Part shown: positions 34,443 through 42,555 of the stretch, piece by piece
Numbering within the stretch: the first letter of the stretch is position 1
Layout: each line of letters starts with the position of its first letter
Assembly: GCA_036399775.1 (NCBI GenBank)
Contig: DASWMJ010000096.1
Location: 1-64,000 of the forward strand
DNA: 64,000 nt
Source: JADMIH01 sp036399775
Lineage (GTDB): Bacteria; Chloroflexota; Chloroflexia; QHBQ01; JADMIH01
Reading direction: 5' to 3'
The notes under the pieces: model-generated
The model's database searches: none
What the model was told of the DNA's origin: nothing
The model's input: only the letters and a program-made list of their open reading frames with translations
Made by a program: the position numbers and the translations under genes

Positions 34443-35018
34443 TTAAGCCCTGGTGGGAGCGAACGAGGGTGTGCGTACCGGCTCGTCTACCGGCTTCTTA
34501 GCCCAGAAGAGTTCGAACACTAGCGCACCGAGCACTATCAGCGCCACAACCGCCAGGCCAAACCCCGCGTAAAGGCCTACCATGCCGAAGATCGAGAATG
34601 CCCAGGCCTGGTTCAACATCGAGCGAAGGGTCTCGCCCCGGAATGCTGTCTGCACCAGGCCCTCCTTCTTAGCCTTCTCGGTCGGGTCCTTCTCCATACG
34701 AGCCTCTGTCGAAAGCTCTGAGTAAACCTTGCCGTCCGCCAGTTCCCGCAGGTGCAGGCCGAGGTAGTTCTCAGCGAAGACGTGAGCCTGCTCACCGTTC
34801 AACACCTGCTGGCCGACAAAGGGCTGCAACTGGGTCTTCTCCGGTTCCGGCACGCTTGCGAGGTCCTTGGGAAAGAATATCTTCTGTGGCGCCAGTTGGC
34901 TCCTGATCTGCTCGTTCGTGAAGTTGCTCCCCCAGAACGCCAGGCCCGCGCCGGTTCCCAGTACGACTACCATTATTACTTGCAGTGCGATGATTCTCCA
35001 ACGAAGTTCGCGTGACAT
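34443..35018 (-). CDS. Two-helix membrane protein of unknown function
   Basis: A 191-residue protein with an N-terminal helix (about 8-30: IIALQVIMVVVLGTGAGLAFW), an extracytoplasmic region of about 105 residues and a second helix (about 140-170: FSIFGMVGLYAGFGLAVVALIVLGALVF), ending in a short Pro/Arg tail. The outside part has 'QLAPQKIFFPKD', 'QVLNGEQAHVFAENYLGLHL' and no Cys or His cluster. I recognise no family function. It is monocistronic, with a good GGGAGG ribosome site before ATG 35018 and its own terminator. It looks intact and expressed. A role in sensing or envelope structure is possible but unsupported. Confidence 0.8.
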   Translation of the reverse strand: MSRELRWRIIALQVIMVVVLGTGAGLAFWGSNFTNEQIRSQLAPQKIFFPKDLASVPEPEKTQLQPFVGQQVLNGEQAHVFAENYLGLHLRELADGKVYSELSTEARMEKDPTEKAKKEGLVQTAFRGETLRSMLNQAWAFSIFGMVGLYAGFGLAVVALIVLGALVFELFWAKKPVDEPVRTPSFAPTRA

Positions 35019-35248
35019 TGTTTTTTCCTCCCGCTTCAGGTATTTAGAGTTTGATAGAGTTGGCCGTCGCCGGTGTCAAGAATTCACTGTGTCTTACTGT
35101 TAGGCGGTGTGTCAAGAATCGCTCATAATCGATGTGAAGTCCGCTTGACTATGGTAGCTGTTCAAATTCCCGGTCTGGCTACGTTTGACATTATCAGTAT
35201 GAGCGCAGGAGGTAATTATCTCGGTATAAGCAGGTTACAAGTTGGTGA

Positions 35249-35443
35249 ATATCCTTTCATCCGCGCGCGCCGACCAGGTATAGATGCAGGAGATTGCCAG
35301 CCGCCGAACACCTGAGCGCGCAGGTCCTGGGCACGGTACCCCAGGTCGAGTTCCAGCAGACAGGTATGGGTGTAGAATCAGGCGTGAGAATAATGTCGGG
35401 CGTGCTGGCGCGGCTTATCGAGGAGAAATCAGGAGAGAGCTAA
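35249..35443 (+). pseudogene. Possible 3' remnant of an unknown gene
   Basis: One frame reads to a TAA at 35441-35443 with a protein-like tail ('EHLSAQVLGTVPQVEFQQ' then 'GMGVESGVRIMSGVLARL'), but the frame is closed upstream by a TGA at 35246-35248 and no start is near. It could be the end of a decayed gene lost before the histidine kinase arrived. The rest of the 35019-35439 gap holds nothing I can identify. Confidence 0.25.
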
Positions 35444-36825
35444 GGGAGGGTAGGGAGAGCCAGCGTGAAGAGGCTGCCCCCACCCGGCGCGGACTCGACC
35501 CACAGCCGCCCACCATGTATCTCCGCGACGGTGCGGGCTATGGGCAGCCCCAGGCCGGTTGAGGCCGTGCGGTCGTTGCGGTGCAGGCTGCTGCGGTAGA
35601 AACGCTCGAAGATGTGCTCCACCTCATCGGGAGGTACGCCGGGGCCGTTATCCCGCACTATGACCACGCATCTCCGGCCCAAGGCAGGCTCTTCCTTCCC
35701 CGTTCGTTCCTGGGGGCGCTCAGGATTCTGCGCAGCAGACCTGGCTGCCCTGATCTCGACTTTGGAGCCGTTTGGGGTGTACTTGTGAGCATTAGACAGC
35801 AGGTTGATCAGCACCTGCTCCAGGCGCTGCCGGTCACCCCTGATGGCGCACTGCGCCTCCGGCAGGCGCACGGCTAACTCCTGCCCCTTACTCTCAAAGA
35901 GGGGTTTCGTAGCCTGCACGGCCTCCGTGATTACGTCGCGCACATCAAGCTCTTCCAAATGGAGTGTAATCCTACCCTGCTCCAGCCGTGTGAGGTCCAG
36001 CAGGTCGTTGACCAGGGAGTGCATCCGCTCGCTACCTTCTACGACCAAAGCAACCAGGTCTACGATGCGTGGGTCCAGCTCGTCCAGGGCAGCCAGGCGC
36101 TTCAACTGTTCGAGGGCCAGGCCCGCCGACATTTTGATTGTGGTGAGAGGGGTGCGCAGCTCATGTGCCGCCGTGGAGAGGAACTCGTCCTTCATCTGTT
36201 CAAGCTCGCGCAGACGTTTCTGCTCCCGTTCCGCCGCTTCCCTGCCTCGCTGTGCTTCGTCGTGCAGTGCGGCGTTGGTCAGTGCGGTGGCCGCGTGGAT
36301 CGCCAACAGCTGCACCAGCCACTCATCTTCCTCCGTGAAATCGGCGGCATCATGCTTATCGGTGAGGTAAAGAGTACCCACCAACTTACCCTGCACGAAG
36401 ATTGGCACCCCCAGCAGGGCGGTCATAGGAGGGTGGTGCCTGGGGAACCCGATTCGGCGTGGGTCTTTGTTGATGTCCGGAACGCGAAGGGTCCGCCCCG
36501 CCCTCAGCATCACACCGAGCAGGCCGTGGCCCCTGGGTGGCGCGCCTATCTTCTCGCGGTCTGTCTCCGAGATGCCCGATGTGGGGAACCGGGCTATGTA
36601 ACCATCCTCGCCCAGCACACCGAGCGCCGCGTAGTGGCAGCCTATCAGCGCACGAGTCACATCCACAATGCGCTGCAACAGTTTGTCAAGCTCTAGCTCT
36701 CCAGTGATCGCGATTGCCGCCTGGTTCAGCGCCAGCAATTGCCGCACCCGGAGGGTATCCGGCTGGCCTGCACGGCTGCCCTCAGGGCGATGTTCCGGAC
36801 CGGAGATGGTATCCAGGGTACTCAT
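35440..36825 (-). CDS. GAF-domain sensor histidine kinase
   Basis: A 461-residue soluble kinase: a GAF domain at about 40-185 ('QRIVDVTRALIGCHYAALGVLGEDG'), a HisKA dimerisation helix with the phospho-acceptor His in 'STAAHELRTPLTTIK' (about 222), and a HATPase_c domain with N-box 'LINLLSNAHKYTPNG', G1 'VRDNGPGVP', 'FERFYR' and G2 'STGLGLPIA'. There are no membrane segments, so the signal is probably cytosolic (redox, gas or small ligand through the GAF). Its ATG overlaps the response-regulator stop by 4 bp (ATGA), so the two form a cognate pair. Confidence 0.93.
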   Translation of the reverse strand: MSTLDTISGPEHRPEGSRAGQPDTLRVRQLLALNQAAIAITGELELDKLLQRIVDVTRALIGCHYAALGVLGEDGYIARFPTSGISETDREKIGAPPRGHGLLGVMLRAGRTLRVPDINKDPRRIGFPRHHPPMTALLGVPIFVQGKLVGTLYLTDKHDAADFTEEDEWLVQLLAIHAATALTNAALHDEAQRGREAAEREQKRLRELEQMKDEFLSTAAHELRTPLTTIKMSAGLALEQLKRLAALDELDPRIVDLVALVVEGSERMHSLVNDLLDLTRLEQGRITLHLEELDVRDVITEAVQATKPLFESKGQELAVRLPEAQCAIRGDRQRLEQVLINLLSNAHKYTPNGSKVEIRAARSAAQNPERPQERTGKEEPALGRRCVVIVRDNGPGVPPDEVEHIFERFYRSSLHRNDRTASTGLGLPIARTVAEIHGGRLWVESAPGGGSLFTLALPTLP

Positions 36826-37550
36826 GTCTTGTCGACCTGGTCAGTCGCGCCGGTACTCGCGGGCAGCCGAGTAAATCGATACCCGACCGACCGCTCTGTA
36901 AGAATGTAGAGCGGGCGCTCCGAGTCGTCGCCCAGCTTCTTCCGCAGCCTGCTGATGTAGGTTTTCAGATAGTCCATATCGCCCCGGTACTCGTCACCCC
37001 ATACCTTGCGCAGCAACATATCGAAGGGCAGCACGCGGCCGGCGTTACGCACCAACTGGTAGATCAGCTTGTACTCGGTGGGCGTGAGCTTGACCGGCTG
37101 GCCCTTGACCGTCACTTCGTGGCTGTCGAAGTTCACCGCCACGTCGCCGGAGACGAAGGAGGGCGCGGCGCTGACGGGGGCGGGCATATCTGTCCGGCGC
37201 AGCACCGCTTTGATACGAGCAAACAGCTCCAGGTGGCTGAAAGGCTTCACCAGGTAGTCGTCCGCCCCCAGTTCCAGCCCTTTTACCTTGCTCATCTCAT
37301 CGCCCCTGGCGGTGAGCACCAGCACGGGCGCGTCCGACACCTCCCGGATGTGTTGGAGCACCTCGAACCCGCTCATGTAAGGCATGTTCACGTCGAGCAG
37401 GGTGATATCGGGGGAGAGGTCTATGAACTTGCGCCACCCCTCGTCCCCATCCTGGGCGTTATGCACCTCAGCGTCCTGCCACTGGAACTGCAAGCCGATG
37501 GTAACGGCCTCGACTATCATCTTGTCATCGTCTACTATTAGAAACTTCAT
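36822..37550 (-). CDS. OmpR/PhoB-family response regulator
   Basis: A 242-residue regulator: a receiver domain (1-120) with acidic pair 'VDDDK', phospho-acceptor Asp in 'DITLLDVNMPYMSGFEVL' (about 53) and Lys in 'YLVKPFS' (about 102), then a winged-helix Trans_reg_C domain (about 145-235) ending in 'ERSVGYRFTRL'. It is the first gene of the pair with the downstream histidine kinase (ATGA overlap). The targets are not evident in the window. Confidence 0.95.
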   Translation of the reverse strand: MKFLIVDDDKMIVEAVTIGLQFQWQDAEVHNAQDGDEGWRKFIDLSPDITLLDVNMPYMSGFEVLQHIREVSDAPVLVLTARGDEMSKVKGLELGADDYLVKPFSHLELFARIKAVLRRTDMPAPVSAAPSFVSGDVAVNFDSHEVTVKGQPVKLTPTEYKLIYQLVRNAGRVLPFDMLLRKVWGDEYRGDMDYLKTYISRLRKKLGDDSERPLYILTERSVGYRFTRLPASTGATDQVDKT

Positions 37551-37837
37551 GCTGGTTTCCCGGCTGACGTTGTTCTGATGTTGAACGGACTACGCTACCT
37601 GTTACACAATTCATTCCTCTCATTATATCAGACTGAAGAGTGCCAATACTCGGCAAAGACTCACCAGCCCACGTGCCCTGGGGTTTACGAACTGCCGCAC
37701 CTCGCACTTTCGCCCACTCAAGCCGACCCGATCTTGCACGCGCCATTCACCATTCTTTCACCTGTATGCACCGATAGTTCAACGTTCCCCCGCTATGATT
37801 GTCCTGTAAGGAATAGAATATTGGGAGGAAGGGAAAT

Positions 37838-38329
37838 ATGGATAAGCTACAGATACTCGTCAGGGAGTGGATGTCCTCGCCTGCGCGCAGTATTGACCCC
37901 AACATGCCGGTGGGAGAGGCGTACAACCTGATGATGAAGCACGGCATACGTCGCCTGCCGGTGGTCGAAGGCGATCTCCTGGTGGGTATCGTAACGCTGG
38001 GCGACCTTCGCGAAGCGCGGCCTTCATCGGCCACAAGCCTGAGCATCTACGAGCTGAACTACCTGCTTGGCAAGCTGACCGTAGGGCAGGTGATGACCCA
38101 CCACCCTTACACAGTCACCTCTGCCACGCCCATTCAGAAGGCAGCCCGCATCATGCTGGAACGCAAGGTGAGCGGTCTGCCGGTGGTCGATGAGCACAAC
38201 CAGCCGGTCGGCATCATCACCGAGTCCGACATCTTCCGGATGTTGATCGACCAGTGGGACTACTTCACCCGGCAGCACGTGGATCCCGGCATGGTAGCTA
38301 CACTGCTCGCCCAGGAGATTGCCAAGTAA
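37838..38329 (+). CDS. Tandem CBS-domain protein
   Basis: A 163-residue protein made almost only of two CBS domains (about 8-68 and 76-140), each with 'RLPVVE..LLVGIVTLGDL' / 'GLPVVDEHNQPVGIITESD' endings. Such Bateman modules bind adenosine nucleotides and usually regulate a partner. GGGAGG lies 11 bp before ATG 37838. It is transcribed alone, divergent from the two-component genes across 287 bp in which I see no other gene. It ends just before the second MITE. Confidence 0.92.
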   Translation: MDKLQILVREWMSSPARSIDPNMPVGEAYNLMMKHGIRRLPVVEGDLLVGIVTLGDLREARPSSATSLSIYELNYLLGKLTVGQVMTHHPYTVTSATPIQKAARIMLERKVSGLPVVDEHNQPVGIITESDIFRMLIDQWDYFTRQHVDPGMVATLLAQEIAK

Positions 38330-38405
38330 GACAAGCAGGCGTTAGATTTGCCCTAATGAAACATTCCTTCTTTAATCCGAACACATATCACTACCAAGAT
38401 GTTCA

Positions 38406-38562
38406 GGTCTGTGTCAAAGTCGCCAAAACGCCTTAACACTAGAAAAAGAGTTTCGCTTTATACGAAAATGGGCGGCTTCGCCGCCCATTTTCGTATAAAG
38501 TCAAAAGAAAACTTCTCTTCGTTTTGGTTGTACAAGCAGGAGGCGCGACTTTGACACAGCCT
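38406..38562. mobile_element. MITE-like element, copy 2 (inverted relative to copy 1)
   Basis: The ends TCTGTGTCAAAGTCGC (38408-38423) and GCGACTTTGACACAGCC (38545-38561) are inverted repeats of the copy-1 termini. The centre is a perfect 21-bp stem (38456-38476 with 38480-38500) with a TTC loop, sharing the 'ACGAAAAT' core of copy 1. It shares internal blocks with 22023-22172 on the opposite strand and has no ORF. The arms differ from copy 1 by compensating changes (GGTGGC versus GGCGGC), so stem pairing is kept. Confidence 0.8.
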
Positions 38563-38583
38563 CACCGGTATGTTGTTCTTCGA

Positions 38584-38612
38584 TTGGATAGGGCTGCACA
38601 CTGTGTTATTAT
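38584..38612 (+). promoter_or_regulatory. Candidate promoter of the GNAT gene
   Basis: TTGGAT (38584-38589) and TATTAT (38607-38612) with a 17-bp spacer, just right of the MITE and about 100 bp before ATG 38715. Confidence 0.4.
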
Positions 38613-38714
38613 TGAACCTGACCCGTGAATCGCAAGTAGATGAGCTAACGTCCTGCCAGGCTGGTGCCCTCATCTCACTTGTTGTTAGATAATGCACCCA
38701 AAAGGAGTCGAGGG

Positions 38715-39251
38715 ATGGAGCAACAGGGTACTTTCCATGTTCGGGATGCGCGCGATAGCGACCGTGCGGCGATGGTGGACGTTACACTCGCGGCCTACGA
38801 AGAATACTCGGCGATTGTTCCTTCCCCGCATTGGGAGGAGTACCAGCAGGACATTCGGGACACGATCACACAGGATGACCGGGCAGAGCGTATAGTCGCG
38901 GAGCTAGATGGGGTTGTTGTGGGCAGCGTTATCCTGTACCCAGCCGGTACGGTCTTCTATCTGCCTAATGAGGAGGCTGTAACTCTCCCATACCCGGAGA
39001 TACGACTGCTGGCGGTCGCACCGGCTGCTCGCGGTAGAGGGGTGGGCGCTGCGTTGGTGGAGGCGTGCATAGAACGTGCGCGCCAGGCCGGGGTTGAGGC
39101 TATTACGCTCCACACGATTGAATTCATGCAGGTCGCGATGCGTATGTACGAGCGCATGGGTTTCGTGCGCGCTCCCGAACTCGACTTCCGCCCGACCGAG
39201 GATGAGGACGTGGACGTGGTCATCAAGGGGTATCGCTTCGACCTGGGCTAG
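38715..39251 (+). CDS. GNAT-family N-acetyltransferase
   Basis: A 178-residue acetyltransferase. N-terminal 'VRDARDSDRAAMVDVTLAAYEEYSAIVP' is followed by the acetyl-CoA loop 'AVAPAARGRGVGAALVEACIERARQAG' (about 107-133) and a C-terminal 'MRMYERMGFVRAPELDF'. The acceptor is unknown. AAGGAG stands 7 bp upstream of ATG 38715, which is why the longer frame from 38664 is not used. The gene is single and ends in a GGGGTCAGGGG-type repeat. Confidence 0.9.
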   Translation: MEQQGTFHVRDARDSDRAAMVDVTLAAYEEYSAIVPSPHWEEYQQDIRDTITQDDRAERIVAELDGVVVGSVILYPAGTVFYLPNEEAVTLPYPEIRLLAVAPAARGRGVGAALVEACIERARQAGVEAITLHTIEFMQVAMRMYERMGFVRAPELDFRPTEDEDVDVVIKGYRFDLG

Positions 39252-39405
39252 GGGTCAGGGGTTAGGGGTCAGGGGTCAGGGGTTAGGGGTCAGGGGTTAG
39301 GGATTAGGGATTAGGGATCAGAGCCTGTTACTATTTTGCTTCGATGGGAAAACACAAAGGGTCACTTTTACACTGATCCCTGATCCCTGACCCCTGAGCC
39401 CTAGC
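39251..39405. repeat. GGGGTTAGGGGTCAGG tandem tract with inverted arm
   Basis: Tandem 'ggggtcaggggttagg' units at about 39251-39320 face 'tgatccctgacccctgagccc' at 39373-39402, a long imperfect hairpin between convergent genes. Single or partial arms of the same family occur at 44655-44690 and 57360-57420. Confidence 0.75.
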
Positions 39406-40237
39406 GCGCCGACCACATGCAGGCAGTTTCGTTGCCGTTCTTTCCCAGGATGGTCAATTCGTAGCCCAGCTTCGACAGATGGTGGGCTATCTGCATGCCA
39501 CTCTCGGTGCTGTGGACTTCACATAGGATGGTAGGGCGATATTCAGACGTAATCCTGCCTGCGCCCGCCAGCACGTAAGTTTCCGCGCCCTCCACATCCA
39601 GCTTCAACACGGCAGGCGTGGGAAGGCTCATCTCCTCGGAGAGATCGTCTAGTCTGCGTACCGGCACGGCGACCCTCTTTGAGCCGGGCAGGGGGAAATG
39701 GGCTGAGTTGGTAGGCGCGACGGTGCCGCCGATTTGGTCCAGGTAGGCCGCGCTCGCTGCACCAATATCCGCCTCGCTTATGACGAGCGTGGCCTGGCCG
39801 TTTGTGTCGCCTAGAGCGACATTATGCACGCGCACCCTGTCTAACAGGCGGTTGCGGGCGAGTGTTTCTTCCAGCACATGCTTGTTGAACGGGGCAGGCT
39901 CGAACGCCTCAACGCGCTCTCCACCCAGGGCAAGCCACGCGCAGGTGTAATACCCCATGTGTGCGCCTATGTCGTAGAGCACGCCGCCCTGTTTGGCTAG
40001 CTCACCCAGGGCGTTCAACATCGCCGTTTCGTATCGCCCCTGGATGAAACGTTCGGTCCATTCTGCCCCCTGCCCTGATGGTAAGAGGAAAAAGGTGCCC
40101 GCCAGTGGTCCCGCCTCCACTTTTCTCCAGGATGGGTCAGGTGGGCGCGCTTTCCCAGGCTTCCCCATCAAGGGCCGCCGGACCCGCCTCAGCAGGGCGG
40201 CCATCTCTCTTTTCAACCCAGCACCGGACATACTCAT
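39401..40237 (-). CDS. FkbM-family methyltransferase
   Basis: A 278-residue SAM-dependent methyltransferase of the FkbM type: 'GGVLYDIGAHMGYYTCAWLALGG' (motif I), 'VEAFEPAPFNKHVLEETLARN' and 'AVLKLDVEGAETYVLAGAG'. FkbM enzymes O-methylate sugars, lipids or polyketides. Within a glycan-surface cluster, methylation of a sugar is the natural guess. ATG 40237 overlaps the flippase stop as ATGA and has GGAG upstream. A GTG at 40246 would be slightly longer. Confidence 0.88.
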   Translation of the reverse strand: MSMSGAGLKREMAALLRRVRRPLMGKPGKARPPDPSWRKVEAGPLAGTFFLLPSGQGAEWTERFIQGRYETAMLNALGELAKQGGVLYDIGAHMGYYTCAWLALGGERVEAFEPAPFNKHVLEETLARNRLLDRVRVHNVALGDTNGQATLVISEADIGAASAAYLDQIGGTVAPTNSAHFPLPGSKRVAVPVRRLDDLSEEMSLPTPAVLKLDVEGAETYVLAGAGRITSEYRPTILCEVHSTESGMQIAHHLSKLGYELTILGKNGNETACMWSAR

Positions 40238-41595
40238 AAAGGCCACTCCACAGCTACTTCACGGTCGGGTTCCGGCCCCTCTACGGTTGAGAGCGCAGCC
40301 CGCCGCAACGCTACCAGAGCACCAATCGTACCCACTACCCGCGCCAGGAACCGTGCCGCTACAGCCCCGAACGCAGCAAACACGGGGATTAGAAGCCAAC
40401 CCGCCACCCCCATGACGCCCACGCGCAACCAATCTGCCAGGGCCAGCACGCGGGGCTTGTTCAGGGGGAACGCCACCAGGAAGAGAGAGCTTGTCGCCAG
40501 GTCGAACAGCACGACCACCATAAGCGCCAGGAAAAGCCCCGCCGAAGCCGTGTACCGCTCGCCGTACAGGAGGGCTATCAACGGCTGGGCGGCGAGCGCC
40601 ACGACGCCCAGCAGGAGGGCTAGCAGCAGCGAGCCTGCCAGCACCCGCCGCGAGTACGTCCTTATCTCGCCAGCACCCCGTAGCCTGCTGGCACGCGGCA
40701 TCATCACCGTGAAGAGGCTCTGGTTAAGCACGTCCAGTCGCATCGCCAGCGTCAGAGCCACCGAGTAGACGCCCACCACAGCCGGGCTTGCCAGCCTGCC
40801 CAGCAGCAGCAAATCGCCCTGCGCTACAATTATCGAGCCGAGATTGGAGAAGGCTATCCACCCGCCAAATCCGACCATCTCTCGCGCCACTCCTCTCTCC
40901 GGCTTGCTCGCCTCGCCCCTTCGTATTATGCGCCAGGGCAGCCAGTCGCCCGGCAGGAGCAGCCACGCCGGTATGGTGCTCACGATGGGCAGGACGACGT
41001 TCCAGGCGATGAGCGTGCCCAGGTTCAACTCCCCGGAAACGAGCAGTAGAATAATACCCGCCAGCGTGATGGCCGCGTTCAGCACGCCCGCCAGTCCCAG
41101 CCGCCCAAACCTCGCCAGCCCAACCAGGATGGTGCCCGGATAGCTGCTTATCGAGAGGCCAAGTAGCGTGACGAACGACAGTTGCAGGTAAGGCGTAAGC
41201 TCCCCATATCCGAGCGCCAGCCGCGCCAACGGCTCGGATAGGGCTATCCCAAGCATGGCTACAACAGCGCCGGAGAGCACCCGCATGAGCAGATATGTGC
41301 TTCCTATCGCGTAGGCTCGCGGACTGCTCCGGGCCGTGTACTGCGCGATGGACTTGACGGCACTGTAGGTCAGCCCCGCGTCGGCCATCGTGCCGCAGAT
41401 GCTGACGGTGGCTATCACCAGCCCGAACCGCCCGAAGTCCTCAGGCCCAAGCGCCCGCGCCGAGATGATATTGCCCAGCAGCGCCAGCGCCATCTGCAAC
41501 ACGCGCCCCCCGAAAGTGACCGCCAGATCGGCCACCACAGGCTTGCGCGCCAGGGCGCTAATTTTGAATTTTGAATTTTGAATTTTGAATTGCAT
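40234..41595 (-). CDS. Wzx-like polysaccharide flippase / MATE-fold membrane protein
   Basis: A protein of about 453 residues with roughly 12-14 hydrophobic helices, opening with 'LAVTFGGRVLQMALALLGNIISARALGPEDFGRFGLVIA', the classic oligosaccharide-flippase start. It moves lipid-linked glycan across the membrane in known systems. The frame begins in an AT-rich repeat: the first dozen residues (QFKIQNSKFKIS) are encoded by it, and no ribosome site is seen before ATG 41595. A GTG near 41538 may be the true start. It is coupled to the FkbM gene downstream. Confidence 0.87.
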   Translation of the reverse strand: MQFKIQNSKFKISALARKPVVADLAVTFGGRVLQMALALLGNIISARALGPEDFGRFGLVIATVSICGTMADAGLTYSAVKSIAQYTARSSPRAYAIGSTYLLMRVLSGAVVAMLGIALSEPLARLALGYGELTPYLQLSFVTLLGLSISSYPGTILVGLARFGRLGLAGVLNAAITLAGIILLLVSGELNLGTLIAWNVVLPIVSTIPAWLLLPGDWLPWRIIRRGEASKPERGVAREMVGFGGWIAFSNLGSIIVAQGDLLLLGRLASPAVVGVYSVALTLAMRLDVLNQSLFTVMMPRASRLRGAGEIRTYSRRVLAGSLLLALLLGVVALAAQPLIALLYGERYTASAGLFLALMVVVLFDLATSSLFLVAFPLNKPRVLALADWLRVGVMGVAGWLLIPVFAAFGAVAARFLARVVGTIGALVALRRAALSTVEGPEPDREVAVEWPL

Positions 41596-41662
41596 CAACG
41601 CAGTATAAACAGTATAAATTGCATCGCCTAATTCAAAATTCAGAACTCAAAATTCAAAATTA
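41560..41662. repeat. AT-rich inverted repeat (AATTTTG units) spanning two gene ends
   Basis: Tandem 'aattttg' units (about 41560-41590) face 'caaaatt' units (41632-41660). The right arm encodes the last residues (NFEF and stop) of the GT2 gene, and the left arm encodes the first residues of the flippase frame. Confidence 0.8.
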
Positions 41663-42555
41663 CTTCGGAGATAGGTGGGGATGGCGCGACGGTCCCAGGG
41701 GCGCAGTTTTATGAACGCTTTGATGTGCCTGCGGGCTGCGGCCTTGTCGCCGTATTCTTTGTAGAGGCGCGCCAGCTTGAAATGAGCGTTCGCTATGCCC
41801 CGCCTGCCTCGCGCCCTGGTCTGCCTGGGCAAATCAGGGTGCTTCGATAGGAATTCTTCTACGATCCGGATGTAGTCGAGGAGGGGCAGCTCGCGCAATA
41901 CGCGAGAGGTGCGTCCCGTATGCTCTCGCATCAGCACCAGCACTTCGGGCACGTAGCTGGCCTGGGAGTGCAAGGCTAAGCGCAAGGTCAACTCGTAGTC
42001 TTCGTTGACGCGAATCTCGCTGAACCCGCCTACCTGCTCGAAGAGATCGCGCCGCACAACCAGCGTGCTCGATACGGCGCGGGGGTCTTCGAGGATGTCG
42101 CCCAGGATGTCTCCGTTGAAATCGAGCGACGGCACCAGGCATGGGCCACCAATCAAGCCATTCTCGTCGAATCGCTGGACGTTGCAGAACGCGAATCCAG
42201 ACTCCGGGGCTTTCTCAAGCGCCTGTAGCTGCCTCTCAATGCGCTGTGGCTTCCACATGTCGTCCGAATCGAGGAAGGCAACCAGGGGAGAAGTCGTGGC
42301 GGCAGCACCCCGGTTACGAGCATCCCCCCGGCGATTGGCATGCTGCCCCGGCAAGAATATAACCTCTAACCGCCCGCTTGCCCGGCTCGCAATCTCGCCG
42401 ACCAACTCCGCCGTATGGTCTGTCGAGCCGTCGTCAACGACCACCACCTCTTTGGGGAGAACGCTCTGCGCGAGCACGCTCTCCAACGCAGCCCGCAGCA
42501 GGTCGGCGCGATTGTACGTAGGGATGACGACGCTTATGGGCGAATTCTCAGGCAT
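41647..42555 (-). CDS. Family 2 glycosyltransferase
   Basis: A 302-residue GT-A enzyme: 'ISVVIPTYNRADLLRAALESVL' at the N-terminus, 'VVVDDGSTDHT', the metal-binding D-x-D as 'FLDSDDMWKP' (about 95-104), then a short helical tail of about 45 residues resembling a TPR ('AHFKLARLYKEYGDKAAARRHIKAFI'). It transfers a sugar from a nucleotide donor. ATG 42555 overlaps the end of the PIG-L gene by 8 bp. Its last four residues are supplied by an AT-rich repeat. Confidence 0.9.
   Translation of the reverse strand: MPENSPISVVIPTYNRADLLRAALESVLAQSVLPKEVVVVDDGSTDHTAELVGEIASRASGRLEVIFLPGQHANRRGDARNRGAAATTSPLVAFLDSDDMWKPQRIERQLQALEKAPESGFAFCNVQRFDENGLIGGPCLVPSLDFNGDILGDILEDPRAVSSTLVVRRDLFEQVGGFSEIRVNEDYELTLRLALHSQASYVPEVLVLMREHTGRTSRVLRELPLLDYIRIVEEFLSKHPDLPRQTRARGRRGIANAHFKLARLYKEYGDKAAARRHIKAFIKLRPWDRRAIPTYLRSNFEF

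Noticed and set aside
39251..39405. A CRISPR array or telomere-like repeat in the GGGGTTAGGG tract
   Set aside because: Units are directly adjacent without spacers and form an inverted pair; it belongs to the dispersed hairpin repeats.
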